Part shown: positions 1 through 6,705 of the stretch, in pieces | Position numbering within the stretch: position 1 is the stretch's first letter | How the letters are laid out: every line of letters begins with the position of its first letter | Assembly: GCA_016210825.1 (NCBI GenBank) | Contig: JACQTM010000384.1 | Coordinates: 1 to 8,352, forward strand | Source: Hyphomicrobiales bacterium | GTDB lineage: Bacteria; Pseudomonadota; Alphaproteobacteria; Rhizobiales; Xanthobacteraceae | DNA length: 8,352 nt | Direction of reading: 5' to 3' | The notes under the pieces: model-generated | Seen by the model: the letters and a program-made list of their open reading frames with translations, nothing else | The model's database searches: none | What the model was told of the DNA's origin: nothing | Made by a program: the position numbers and the translations under genes

Positions 1-72
1 ACATAGCCGTGTGTTTGATCGAATTACACCCAACTCTTTGTTTCTAATTTAAAAATACAACTGGAAGGGTAA
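1..72. other. AT-rich intergenic spacer downstream of lnt
   Basis: This stretch follows the lnt stop codon and runs off the left edge. It has about 35% GC by direct count (25 of 72), against roughly 60% in the genes, so it looks non-coding. It contains a T/A-rich core around 43-59. I see no convincing GC stem followed by a T run on the minus strand, so an lnt terminator cannot be placed here. Such an AT-rich segment could carry the promoter of the next gene to the left, but no hexamer pair stands out. Confidence 0.5.
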
Positions 73-1665
73 TCACCGCCGCATTCGCCGCCGCAAGACT
101 AGTAGTAGCGACATTGCCACCAGCATGCCAACAATGCTGTCACCGGCGCGCACGTAGAGCGTCCGCCCGATAGGGCGCGGCAATGGCGAGTCGAGAACCC
201 CTTCGATCCCTAACGACAATGAATTTACGATGCGTCCGAGCGGATCAACGACCGCTGAAATGCCGGTATTTGCAGCGCGTACGAGCGGCAATCCTTCTTC
301 GATGGCGCGGACGCGCGCCTGACGGAAATGCTGGTAGGGCCCCGGGCTGGTGCCGAACCAGGCGTCATTGGTGACGTTGAGCATCCAGCCGGGACGTTCG
401 CCCAAGGGTACGGCCTCTCCCGGAAATACGATCTCGTAGCAAATCAACGGCAGGAAACGCGGCGCCCGCGGGATCGGATAACTGCGACGCCGGTCGCCAG
501 GGATGAAGCCGCCCGGCAACTTCGTGAGTTGCATCAGTCCGAGACTTTCCAGAGCCAGTTGGAATGGCAGAAATTCTCCAAACGGGACGAGATGAACCTT
601 GTCGTAGATCGTGAGAATCGAACCGTCATGATCGATGGTGTAGACCGAATTGTATGCGCGGACATTCTTGACGTTCGGCGTGGCGTCGTCAGCCCGTGCA
701 GCGCCGGTGATCAAAACCGTACCCTCGGGCAGCAATTTTGCGATCTGGGCAAGCGCGTCGGCCTCGCGCGTGAGAAAGAATGGGAACGCCGATTCCGGCC
801 AGATCAAATGCGTTACATCGCGTACGCCGGTCGATTGCGGACCGGTTGAGCGGTCCGAAAGCGCGATATACCGGTTCATGACTTCCTGCTTGGCCGAATA
901 ATTAAAGCGCGTGTCCTGTGGCAGGTTTGGTTGCATGATGCGCAGCTTCACGCCGTCGGTGAATCGTGTCGGGTGACGCGACAGTTGGCCAAAGCCGTAT
1001 GCGGCCAGACCGGCAATAACGAGGATAGCCAGCATGAGCGGCAGATAACGTCGCCGCGTATCGGCGGGATCGTCGGCGAGCGCGGCCGGTGATGCGAAGG
1101 CCGCGACCGCGATGAAAGTCAGCCCCCAAACGCCAACCAGCGCCGCGCCCTGTGCGAGCACCAGTGGCCCCGTCAGGGTGTAGCCGAAGGCATTCCAGGG
1201 AAATCCGGTCAGAACGTGACCCCGTAACCATTCGGTGATCGTGAGCGCGGCGGCAAGCGCAAGAATTCTCATCGGTCCGCGTGTCCAGATCAGACGCGCG
1301 AAAGCGGTTCCGAACGCGGTAAACACCGCAAGCCCGGCCGGCAAAGAAATCACTGCGACCGGCAGAAGCCATCCGAATGTCTTCGCATCGACCAGGAAAG
1401 CGTGGCCGACCCAATAAAGCCCGGCGAGGAAATATCCGAAGCCGAACCACCAGCCCGCCGCTGCTGCAGCCAGCAGGCCACCGGCTCGACCGGCGGCGGC
1501 GCCATCGATTAACCACACGAGCACCGGGAACGTGATGAAGCCAAGCGGCCAGACGTCGAATGGCGGTAGCGCCAGCGTCGTTACCGCGCCGGCGAAAAAC
1601 GCAATTGTGCCGCGCCGCCATCCCCAGGCGAGAATGACCTTATGCGCCAGGCTCGCGATCGTCAC
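73..1665 (-). CDS. lnt: Apolipoprotein N-acyltransferase
   Basis: Lnt is an inner-membrane enzyme that adds the third, amide-linked acyl chain to the N-terminal cysteine of apolipoproteins, using phospholipid as donor. It is the last step of lipoprotein maturation after Lgt and LspA. The 530-residue product has a run of hydrophobic segments over about residues 18-227 and a final one near 508-525. Between them lies a nitrilase-type (CN hydrolase) periplasmic domain at about 240-490. The catalytic triad is visible: E291 in WPESAFP, K356 in YDKVHLVPFGEF and C409 in ICYE, matching E267/K335/C387 of the E. coli enzyme. Also present is the NDAWFG motif near 433-438. The start is GTG and overlaps the upstream corC stop as GTGA, which implies translational coupling; no strong Shine-Dalgarno is seen. 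Length is normal for the family. It is the last gene of the miaB-lnt run. Confidence 0.97.
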   Translation of the reverse strand: MTIASLAHKVILAWGWRRGTIAFFAGAVTTLALPPFDVWPLGFITFPVLVWLIDGAAAGRAGGLLAAAAAGWWFGFGYFLAGLYWVGHAFLVDAKTFGWLLPVAVISLPAGLAVFTAFGTAFARLIWTRGPMRILALAAALTITEWLRGHVLTGFPWNAFGYTLTGPLVLAQGAALVGVWGLTFIAVAAFASPAALADDPADTRRRYLPLMLAILVIAGLAAYGFGQLSRHPTRFTDGVKLRIMQPNLPQDTRFNYSAKQEVMNRYIALSDRSTGPQSTGVRDVTHLIWPESAFPFFLTREADALAQIAKLLPEGTVLITGAARADDATPNVKNVRAYNSVYTIDHDGSILTIYDKVHLVPFGEFLPFQLALESLGLMQLTKLPGGFIPGDRRRSYPIPRAPRFLPLICYEIVFPGEAVPLGERPGWMLNVTNDAWFGTSPGPYQHFRQARVRAIEEGLPLVRAANTGISAVVDPLGRIVNSLSLGIEGVLDSPLPRPIGRTLYVRAGDSIVGMLVAMSLLLVLRRRMRR

Positions 1666-2813
1666 GGCTGATGCGAACCCTGTACCGGGGTCGGCTCGGA
1701 GGATGGCCGTTCCGGTTCGTCGGCCGCAGGTTTTTCCGCTACGGTCACCGCCGCGCGATCGGCGGCGTTCCTCGCGTCGTTGTTGCGATCGAGACGGCGA
1801 TCCTTGCTACGATTAATCCTAACCTTCTTGACACGACGCGGATCGGCATCGAGGACCTCGATTTCGAAGAGACCAGGACCCGGCACCAATTCGCCGCGCA
1901 CGGGTACTCGGCCCACACGGGTCACGAGATAGCCGCCGAGCGTATCGACCTCTTTGACGATTTCTCCGATGTCGAAGCTCGCACCAATGATCGCCGTAAC
2001 CTCTTCAATACTGGCGCGCGCGTCGGCGATGAATGAGCCGTCAGGCTGGCGCACCACGCCCGGCGCCTCTTCATAATCGTGCTCGTCCTCAATGTTACCC
2101 ACGATCAATTCGACGATATCCTCAATGGAAACGATGCCCTCGGTACCGCCATATTCATCGACCACCAGCGCAAGATGAATGTGTGTCGTCTGCATTTTGG
2201 CGAGCAAATCCATCGCGGGCATCGACGGCGGGACGAAGAGGATCGTGCGAATAATATTTGCCGCCGACAGCGTCATGGCCAAATCGATCGCCTTCAGGTC
2301 GAGCCCAGCAGGCAACGGTTTTTTGCGCTTGATATTGGCCTTGGCGGCAACCGCGGCGCCCTTTGTCATGAACGCAATCAGGTCGCGGATGTGAACCATA
2401 CCGGCGGGATCGTCGAGCGTGTCGTTGTAGACGACCAGCCGCGAATGGCCGGCACCTTCGAACACTTTGATCAGTTCGCCAAGCGCGATGTCCTGCTGCA
2501 CAGATACGATATCGGCGCGTGGTACCATCACGTCGGCGACGCGGCGTTCCCGTAAACCCAGGATATTCCTGAGCATGGCGCTTTCTTCCGGGGAGAAACC
2601 CGTTTCACCGCCGGCGCCCGTTTCGAGAACATCCTTCAAATCGGCGCGTATCGATCCGGCTTTCCAACGAAAAATCAGGCGCAGCATGCGCACGAGCCAA
2701 TTGCCGCTTGCCTCCAGGTTCGCACCCGGTTGCGGCACCAGGACCGGAAGGTTGCGTTGCTCGTTGCTCGGGCCAGTCGCTTCGCTGCGGCCGACAGCAT
2801 CGGTGTCAGACAT
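1662..2813 (-). CDS. corC: CBS-pair transporter-associated domain protein (CorC/YbeX/TlyC type)
   Basis: This soluble protein has a tandem CBS pair and a C-terminal CorC_HlyC (transporter-associated) domain. It is annotated as a Mg/Co efflux protein, hemolysin C or YbeX. Of 383 residues, about 1-75 are a variable N-terminus. CBS 1 lies near 92-150 (VADVMVPRADI) and CBS 2 near 195-245 (VVDEYGGTEGIVSIEDIVE). The transporter-associated domain spans about 250-335. The last 48 residues, rich in R, D, E and P, are probably disordered. No DUF21 membrane domain is present, so it is the YbeX-like soluble form, not a full membrane transporter. A segment of about 30-40 residues between the CBS units (about 150-190, with a KRKK patch) looks longer than in E. 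coli CorC. It begins 10 bp after ybeY, and its stop overlaps the lnt start, the same ybeY-ybeX-lnt order as in E. coli. In E. coli, YbeX has been tied to ribosome function; the metal-efflux role is less certain. Confidence 0.93.
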   Translation of the reverse strand: MSDTDAVGRSEATGPSNEQRNLPVLVPQPGANLEASGNWLVRMLRLIFRWKAGSIRADLKDVLETGAGGETGFSPEESAMLRNILGLRERRVADVMVPRADIVSVQQDIALGELIKVFEGAGHSRLVVYNDTLDDPAGMVHIRDLIAFMTKGAAVAAKANIKRKKPLPAGLDLKAIDLAMTLSAANIIRTILFVPPSMPAMDLLAKMQTTHIHLALVVDEYGGTEGIVSIEDIVELIVGNIEDEHDYEEAPGVVRQPDGSFIADARASIEEVTAIIGASFDIGEIVKEVDTLGGYLVTRVGRVPVRGELVPGPGLFEIEVLDADPRRVKKVRINRSKDRRLDRNNDARNAADRAAVTVAEKPAADEPERPSSEPTPVQGSHQP

Positions 2814-2823
2814 GGCGCTTCAA

Positions 2824-3321
2824 TCAGACCTCGGCATCGCGCATCCGATAAGGATCGGGCATGTCGAGTTGCGCAAGGATAGAAGATTCGAGGCGTTCCA
2901 TCACATTGGCTTCGCCGGCGGTTTCGTGATCGTAGCCCAAAAGATGCAGAAACCCATGAACTGCAAGATGTGCGAGATGATCGGAAAACGGCTTTCCTTC
3001 CGCTGCTGCTTCCAACTCCACGGTCTCGAATGCAATGACGATGTCACCAAGATTCTTCGGAACGTCGCGAACCGAATGACCTGCCGGAAAAGACAAGACA
3101 TTGGTCGATTTATCCGTTCCGCGCCATTTCCAGTTGAGTGCGCGGATCGCCGAATCTTCGGTCAGAACGATAGCAAGCTCGGCGTCCTTGGTTGAGACCG
3201 CTGCGGCAGCCGTCGCGATTGCACGACGTACGACGATTTCGGCGTCCGGTTGTCCGCGCCACAGGACGGAATCGACAATGACGTCGATTGCCGGGGCTAC
3301 CCCATTCGGCAATCTTGTCAT
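2824..3321 (-). CDS. ybeY: Endoribonuclease / rRNA maturation factor YbeY
   Basis: YbeY is a zinc-dependent single-strand endoribonuclease involved in maturation of the 16S rRNA 3' end, 70S quality control and, in rhizobia, RNA metabolism more widely. The 165-residue product is of normal length. The metal-binding motif HGFLHLLGYDH is at 122-132, with H122, H126 and H132 as ligands. The conserved stretch WRGTDKSTNVLSFP lies at 66-79 and provides the usual basic patch. ATG overlaps the phoH stop (ATGA). A good Shine-Dalgarno, GAGGG, lies inside the phoH coding end six bases upstream, so ybeY can be both independently initiated and coupled. The gene sits between phoH and corC/ybeX, as in most proteobacteria. 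Confidence 0.97.
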   Translation of the reverse strand: MTRLPNGVAPAIDVIVDSVLWRGQPDAEIVVRRAIATAAAAVSTKDAELAIVLTEDSAIRALNWKWRGTDKSTNVLSFPAGHSVRDVPKNLGDIVIAFETVELEAAAEGKPFSDHLAHLAVHGFLHLLGYDHETAGEANVMERLESSILAQLDMPDPYRMRDAEV

Positions 3322-4340
3322 TTTTTGCCCTCGCGGTCCTTTCCAGCGCGGATGCCCGCCGGCACGGCAGCCGCACGGTCATACGCCGCAACAATGCGGG
3401 CGACCAATTCATGGCGAATGACGTCTTCATGCGTGAAGACAACGTTGCCAACACCTTCGACGTCGGCGAGCAGGCGGATAGCCTCGGCAAGCCCGGACGT
3501 CTGGCCAAACGGCAAGTCCACCTGGCTCGGATCGCCAGTGACGATCATCCGGCTGTTTTCCCCCAATCGCGTCAGAAACATCTTCATCTGCATATGCGTT
3601 GTGTTCTGCGCCTCGTCGAGGATGACGACTGCGTTCGATAATGTCCGGCCCCGCATGAAGGCAAGCGGCGCGATTTCGATCTCGCCGCTCTGCAACGCGC
3701 GCTCCACGATCCGTGGCTCCATTAAATCGAACAACGCGTCGTAAATCGGACGCAAGTACGGATCGACTTTTTCACGCATGTCGCCCGGAAGGAATCCAAG
3801 TCGCTCGCCCGCCTCGACTGCGGGCCTCGACAGGATGATGCGATCGGCTTCCTTGCGCTCGAATAGCCAAATGGCATGGGCGACTGCGAGCCAAGTCTTG
3901 CCGGTGCCCGCCGGTCCGGCGCCGAAAACGAGCGCGTTGCGGCGAAGCGCGCGGACATAGGCGTCCTGCCCTGCGGTGCGCGCGCGCACTGGCCGCTTGC
4001 GTAAGGAGATTTCTTCGAATTGTGCGCGCGCGGAACTAGAATCGACTTCGAACAGTGAGCCTTGCGCCAGCACCTGACGAATTGCACCCTCGACGTCGCC
4101 GGTAATCACGTCGCCGCCGCGCTTGAGCTGATCGTAGAGCGTTTCGAGCACATGCCGGGCCTGCCCGCAGGCTTCGCGCGAACCCTCGATGTTGACGAGA
4201 TTGCCTCGCGAATCGGCGACAACGCCGAGCTTACGCTCGATCAATGCAAGGTTCTGGCCATATTGGCCGAATAGCGTGGATGCCAGGCGATTGTCGTCGA
4301 AGGCAAGTGCCGTCTGCGTCGTCGCGGCGGCGTCAGACAT
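3318..4340 (-). CDS. phoH: PhoH-family ATPase (YbeZ)
   Basis: This cytoplasmic PhoH-like P-loop NTPase of 340 residues corresponds to E. coli YbeZ, a partner of YbeY in RNA metabolism; family members are predicted ATP-dependent RNA helicases. An N-terminal KH-like segment is expected at about 15-95. The PhoH core follows from about 125, with Walker A GPAGTGKT at 142-149 and Walker B VVILDEAQ at 238-245. The motif VTGDPSQVDLP is at 267-277. I chose the ATG giving MSDAAATTQ. The frame stays open upstream to 4463, but that part lies in the miaB coding end and has no conserved PhoH sequence. No clear Shine-Dalgarno precedes the chosen ATG, which is 34 bp after the miaB stop, so reinitiation is possible. 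The gene ends in GGC AAA AAA TGA, overlapping ybeY. Confidence 0.96.
   Translation of the reverse strand: MSDAAATTQTALAFDDNRLASTLFGQYGQNLALIERKLGVVADSRGNLVNIEGSREACGQARHVLETLYDQLKRGGDVITGDVEGAIRQVLAQGSLFEVDSSSARAQFEEISLRKRPVRARTAGQDAYVRALRRNALVFGAGPAGTGKTWLAVAHAIWLFERKEADRIILSRPAVEAGERLGFLPGDMREKVDPYLRPIYDALFDLMEPRIVERALQSGEIEIAPLAFMRGRTLSNAVVILDEAQNTTHMQMKMFLTRLGENSRMIVTGDPSQVDLPFGQTSGLAEAIRLLADVEGVGNVVFTHEDVIRHELVARIVAAYDRAAAVPAGIRAGKDREGKK
3328..3332 (-). promoter_or_regulatory. Shine-Dalgarno of ybeY inside phoH
   Basis: GAGGG on the minus strand is followed by six bases (CAAAAA) and then the ybeY ATG. It lies within the last codons of phoH. This is the clearest ribosome binding site in the phoH-lnt run, and it supports the ybeY start that overlaps the phoH stop. 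Confidence 0.6.
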
Positions 4341-4374
4341 GGTGGTTCGGCCCGGCTTGAATGCGCGCAACGCT

Positions 4375-5787
4375 TTAGGCTCCCGTCGCGGTGAGCAAGG
4401 ATTCCTTACGATCGATCGAAGCCGGTATGAGTGCGCCGAAAAGACTATTCGATCCAGCTTCATTCACCAAAACTTCAGCGATTTGGCCAATCGACGCGAC
4501 CGGCGCCATCGTCTGCACCGGTTGAAGATAGGGTGAACGGCCGACCAGTTGGCCGGGCAGCCTGCCGGGCTTTTCAAACAGGATGGTGAACCTGCGGCCG
4601 ACGCAATTGCGGTTGAAGGCGTCACGATGACGGTCGATCACCTCCTGCAATCTTTGCAGACGTTCCGATTTCACCGCTTCGGGTATCTGATCGGCCATTT
4701 CCGCCCCGGGCGTACCGGGCCGTGGTGAATACTTGAACGAGAACGCTCCCGTGTATCCGACCTCGTCAACGAGGCTTACGCTCGCGCGAAAATCATCCTC
4801 GGTCTCGCCGGGAAAGCCGATGATGAAGTCCGATGTAAAAGCAATATCTGATCGCGCGGTGCGCAGTCGTTCGATCGCTCGCAAGTAATCGGCGCGAGTG
4901 TGGCGGCGATTCATGGCGGCAAGGATACGGTCGGAGCCGGATTGCACCGGCAGGTGCAATTGCGGCATGAGCGCTTCGAGATCGCGATGCGCGGCGATCA
5001 AGCTATCGTCCACATCGCAAGGATGGCTCGTTGTATAGCGCAGGCGCACAATTCCAGGAGTCCGCGCAATGTGCGCCAATAGCCGGCCGAGCGTCCATGG
5101 TTGTCCGTCTGGCCCCTCGCCGTGATAGGCGTTGACGTTCTGCCCGATCAGCGTCACTTCGCGCACACCGGCGTCCGCGAGGCGCTCCACCTCGGTGACG
5201 ATATTACCAACCGCGCGTGAAATTTCGGCGCCGCGCGTATAGGGCACGACACAGAATGTGCAGAATTTATCGCAGCCCTCCTGCACGGTGACAAAGGCCG
5301 AAACTCCACGCGCGCGCGTCGCTTCGCGGCTCGGGCTCGAAAGATGGTCGAATTTGTTTTCGATTGGAAATTCCGTGTCGAACGCACGGCCATCGCGCTT
5401 GGCGCGGGCGAGAAGTTCCGGCAGCCGGTGGTAGTTTTGCGAGCCTACGACGATATCGACAACCGGGGCCCGGCGCAGGATCTCTTCGCCCTCCGCCTGC
5501 GCAACACAGCCGGCAACCGCAATCATCATGCGCCGGCCGTCGCGGGCAGCGGCTTGTTTCAGCAGGCGCATACGACCGATCTCGGAATAGACCTTTTCCG
5601 CCGCCTTCTCACGGATATGGCAGGTATTGAGAATGATAAGGTCGGCGTCTTCAGGCCGCGTGGTTTCAATGAAGCCCTGCGGCGCCAATGTGTCCGCCAT
5701 ACGATGTGAATCGTAGACGTTCATCTGACAACCGAAAGATTTGACGTGGAGCTTGCGGGATTCGTTCATGCCGGTCATTCGGGCCAT
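4375..5787 (-). CDS. miaB: tRNA-2-methylthio-N6-dimethylallyladenosine synthase
   Basis: MiaB is a radical-SAM methylthiotransferase that converts i6A37 to ms2i6A37 in tRNAs reading UNN codons, using two [4Fe-4S] clusters. In the 470-residue reading, the N-terminal methylthiotransferase domain carries C20 (GCQMN), C56 (NTCHIRE) and C94 (GCVAQ). The radical-SAM core carries the CxxxCxxC motif at C172, C176 and C179. Further conserved blocks are LIGQNVNAY (213-221), LHLPVQSGS (277-285) and DFIIGFPGET (320-329). A TRAM RNA-binding domain follows from about 393. Three in-frame ATGs at 5787, 5778 and 5769 compete as start. Homology (KLHVKSFGCQMN) only requires the last, and none has a well-spaced Shine-Dalgarno; a GAGG lies 14 bases before the first. 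I list the longest. The gene follows a 126-bp gap with a candidate terminator, so it probably heads its own transcript. Confidence 0.96.
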   Translation of the reverse strand: MARMTGMNESRKLHVKSFGCQMNVYDSHRMADTLAPQGFIETTRPEDADLIILNTCHIREKAAEKVYSEIGRMRLLKQAAARDGRRMMIAVAGCVAQAEGEEILRRAPVVDIVVGSQNYHRLPELLARAKRDGRAFDTEFPIENKFDHLSSPSREATRARGVSAFVTVQEGCDKFCTFCVVPYTRGAEISRAVGNIVTEVERLADAGVREVTLIGQNVNAYHGEGPDGQPWTLGRLLAHIARTPGIVRLRYTTSHPCDVDDSLIAAHRDLEALMPQLHLPVQSGSDRILAAMNRRHTRADYLRAIERLRTARSDIAFTSDFIIGFPGETEDDFRASVSLVDEVGYTGAFSFKYSPRPGTPGAEMADQIPEAVKSERLQRLQEVIDRHRDAFNRNCVGRRFTILFEKPGRLPGQLVGRSPYLQPVQTMAPVASIGQIAEVLVNEAGSNSLFGALIPASIDRKESLLTATGA

Positions 5788-5882
5788 TCGGGCTGCGGGT
5801 GCCTCAAAGGTCCAAAGTGAAACATGCCAAGCGCTTCAGACATCCCATCGTTCCAGGCGGCCATCACCGCATGTTGCATCAT
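5775..5882 (-). CDS. Possible 35-residue upstream ORF / leader peptide before miaB
   Basis: An ATG-started frame fills most of the plsC-miaB gap and encodes 35 residues. It begins MMQHAVMAAWNDG and ends HPQPEWPE. Its TGA stop overlaps the second candidate miaB ATG as ATGA, the same layout used at true gene junctions here. It holds several internal ATGs and no strong Shine-Dalgarno. With this base composition an open frame of 36 codons arises by chance fairly often, roughly one time in three by a rough estimate. The evidence is therefore its position alone. I do not recognise the peptide. Confidence 0.2.
   Translation of the reverse strand: MMQHAVMAAWNDGMSEALGMFHFGPLRHPQPEWPE
5776..5793 (-). 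repeat. Tandem 9-bp repeat duplicating the miaB start codon
   Basis: On the minus strand GCCCGAATG occurs twice head to tail with no mismatch. Each copy ends in an in-frame ATG, so the repeat creates the first two of the three possible miaB starts (5787 and 5778). It encodes MAR followed by MTG. A change in copy number would keep the frame. Confidence 0.7.
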
Positions 5883-5900
5883 TTCTAGCCGAAATCGCCC

Positions 5901-5924
5901 AAAAAAGGAATGGTTAAGCCATTC
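5901..5924 (-). terminator. Candidate intrinsic terminator at the 3' end of plsC
   Basis: On the minus strand GAATGG pairs with CCATTC across the five-base loop CTTAA. One C and then six T follow. The plsC stop TAA lies in the loop, so the first arm is coding. The six-bp stem with three G-C pairs is short, but the stem plus U-tract layout is classic. It would end the fur-plsC transcript and separate it from miaB, agreeing with the 126-bp gap that follows. The modest stem may allow read-through. Confidence 0.5.
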
Positions 5925-6705
5925 GTGTTGATGACCCGCCGCGCAGTGTCGAGACCGTTAGCGTTCGCACATGGTTTTCCAGCGATCTAACCAGGGTTTT
6001 CCGGTCGCCACCCACGTAGGAGATATGTTCTCCGAAGGTAATGACAACATCGACAGCACCACGGCGCACAAGTTCCCTCAAATGCGACACAAGTTTCATG
6101 TCGCCGTACCAAGCGACCAGCGGGCGATGCTGGCGTCCCAGCGGCAGGCCTTGAATATGCGTATAGGCGATCGATACCGGCTGTAACAAGACTTGAGGTG
6201 CCCCGCGCGACAGTAGGCTTTCGGCGGCACCGAATAACGCGGATCGAAATTGTAGGACGCGATTGCCATCACTCGACGTCCCTTCGGCGAATAGCACGAC
6301 AGGATCGCCATGGGCGAGGCGTTGCGCGATTGCCGCGTTGACGTCGCCCGTCTGATGGCGGCGCGAGCGGTCGACGAAGACAGTGGGCCGCAACTTGGCG
6401 ACGAGTCCGACCAGCGGCCAATTCGCGACTTCGCGCTTGGCAACGAAGATTACGGGCGCGACAGCGGTGAGTACAAGGATGTCCAGCCAGGAGGCATGGT
6501 TTGCGATGACGAGCACGGACCGATCGCGGGACAACGCGCCGACCACATCGATTCTAACCCCAAGCAGTGCACAGAGCGCGCGCGAATAGGCGCGAGACAC
6601 CGCGCGCCGTCCGGGCAATCGCAGCAGCTGCAAGATCCATAAGGTTGCTGCGAGCCCCGTTGTCATGACAACGAATGCAACCGGGATGAATGCGATCCGC
6701 AGCAT
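5914..6705 (-). CDS. PlsC-family acyltransferase (1-acyl-sn-glycerol-3-phosphate or lyso-ornithine lipid acyltransferase)
   Basis: This membrane-associated enzyme moves an acyl chain from acyl-ACP or acyl-CoA to a lysolipid. Likely products are phosphatidic acid (PlsC) or ornithine lipid (OlsA). The 263-residue protein begins with a hydrophobic segment at about 4-30. The acyltransferase motifs follow in order: NHASWLD at 69-75 (catalytic H70 and D75), VFVDRSRR at 109-116, FAEGTSSDG at 139-147 and LQPVSIAY at 174-181. The position between a Fur/Mur gene and miaB matches the rhizobial locus where, as I recall, the OlsA-type enzyme sits, but substrate cannot be told from sequence, so I give no symbol. 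ATG overlaps the fur stop by one base (TAATG), implying coupling. A perfect 16-bp palindrome lies at codons 12-16, and the stop codon lies in the loop of a candidate terminator. Confidence 0.93.
   Translation of the reverse strand: MLRIAFIPVAFVVMTTGLAATLWILQLLRLPGRRAVSRAYSRALCALLGVRIDVVGALSRDRSVLVIANHASWLDILVLTAVAPVIFVAKREVANWPLVGLVAKLRPTVFVDRSRRHQTGDVNAAIAQRLAHGDPVVLFAEGTSSDGNRVLQFRSALFGAAESLLSRGAPQVLLQPVSIAYTHIQGLPLGRQHRPLVAWYGDMKLVSHLRELVRRGAVDVVITFGEHISYVGGDRKTLVRSLENHVRTLTVSTLRGGSSTRMA
6658..6673. repeat. Perfect 16-bp palindrome in the 5' part of plsC
   Basis: CGTTGTCATGACAACG equals its own reverse complement and does not extend further. It starts 32 bases after the plsC ATG and encodes the hydrophobic residues VVMTT (12-16). 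As RNA it can fold into a six-bp hairpin with a CATG loop. As DNA it could be a dimer binding site. By base counting, about 0.13 such 16-bp palindromes are expected by chance in a window this long. Confidence 0.75.

Noticed and set aside
328..849. A 173-codon plus-strand open frame opposite lnt.
   Set aside because: It mirrors lnt codons, including the catalytic region, and shows no family motif of its own.
2467..3195. A 242-codon plus-strand open frame opposite corC and ybeY.
   Set aside because: It is antisense to two strongly supported genes, its product is low-complexity and unrecognisable, and long antisense frames are expected in GC-rich coding DNA.
3976..3989. GTGCGCGCGCGCAC, a 14-bp alternating purine-pyrimidine palindrome, with a similar 12-bp one at 5308-5319; possible Z-DNA or operator.
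   Set aside because: Both encode Arg-Ala-Arg runs in phoH and miaB with GC-rich codons. Short CG alternations are frequent in this composition.
4341..4463. A 41-codon N-terminal extension of phoH overlapping the end of miaB.
   Set aside because: It lies within miaB coding sequence, has no PhoH-like conservation and would add an arginine-rich lead. The ATG at 4340 gives the normal family N-terminus.
5800..5835. A TTGGCATG element before miaB resembling a sigma-54 -24 box.
   Set aside because: No GC-containing -12 element occurs at the required spacing, and no sigma-70 pair is evident either, so no promoter is called.
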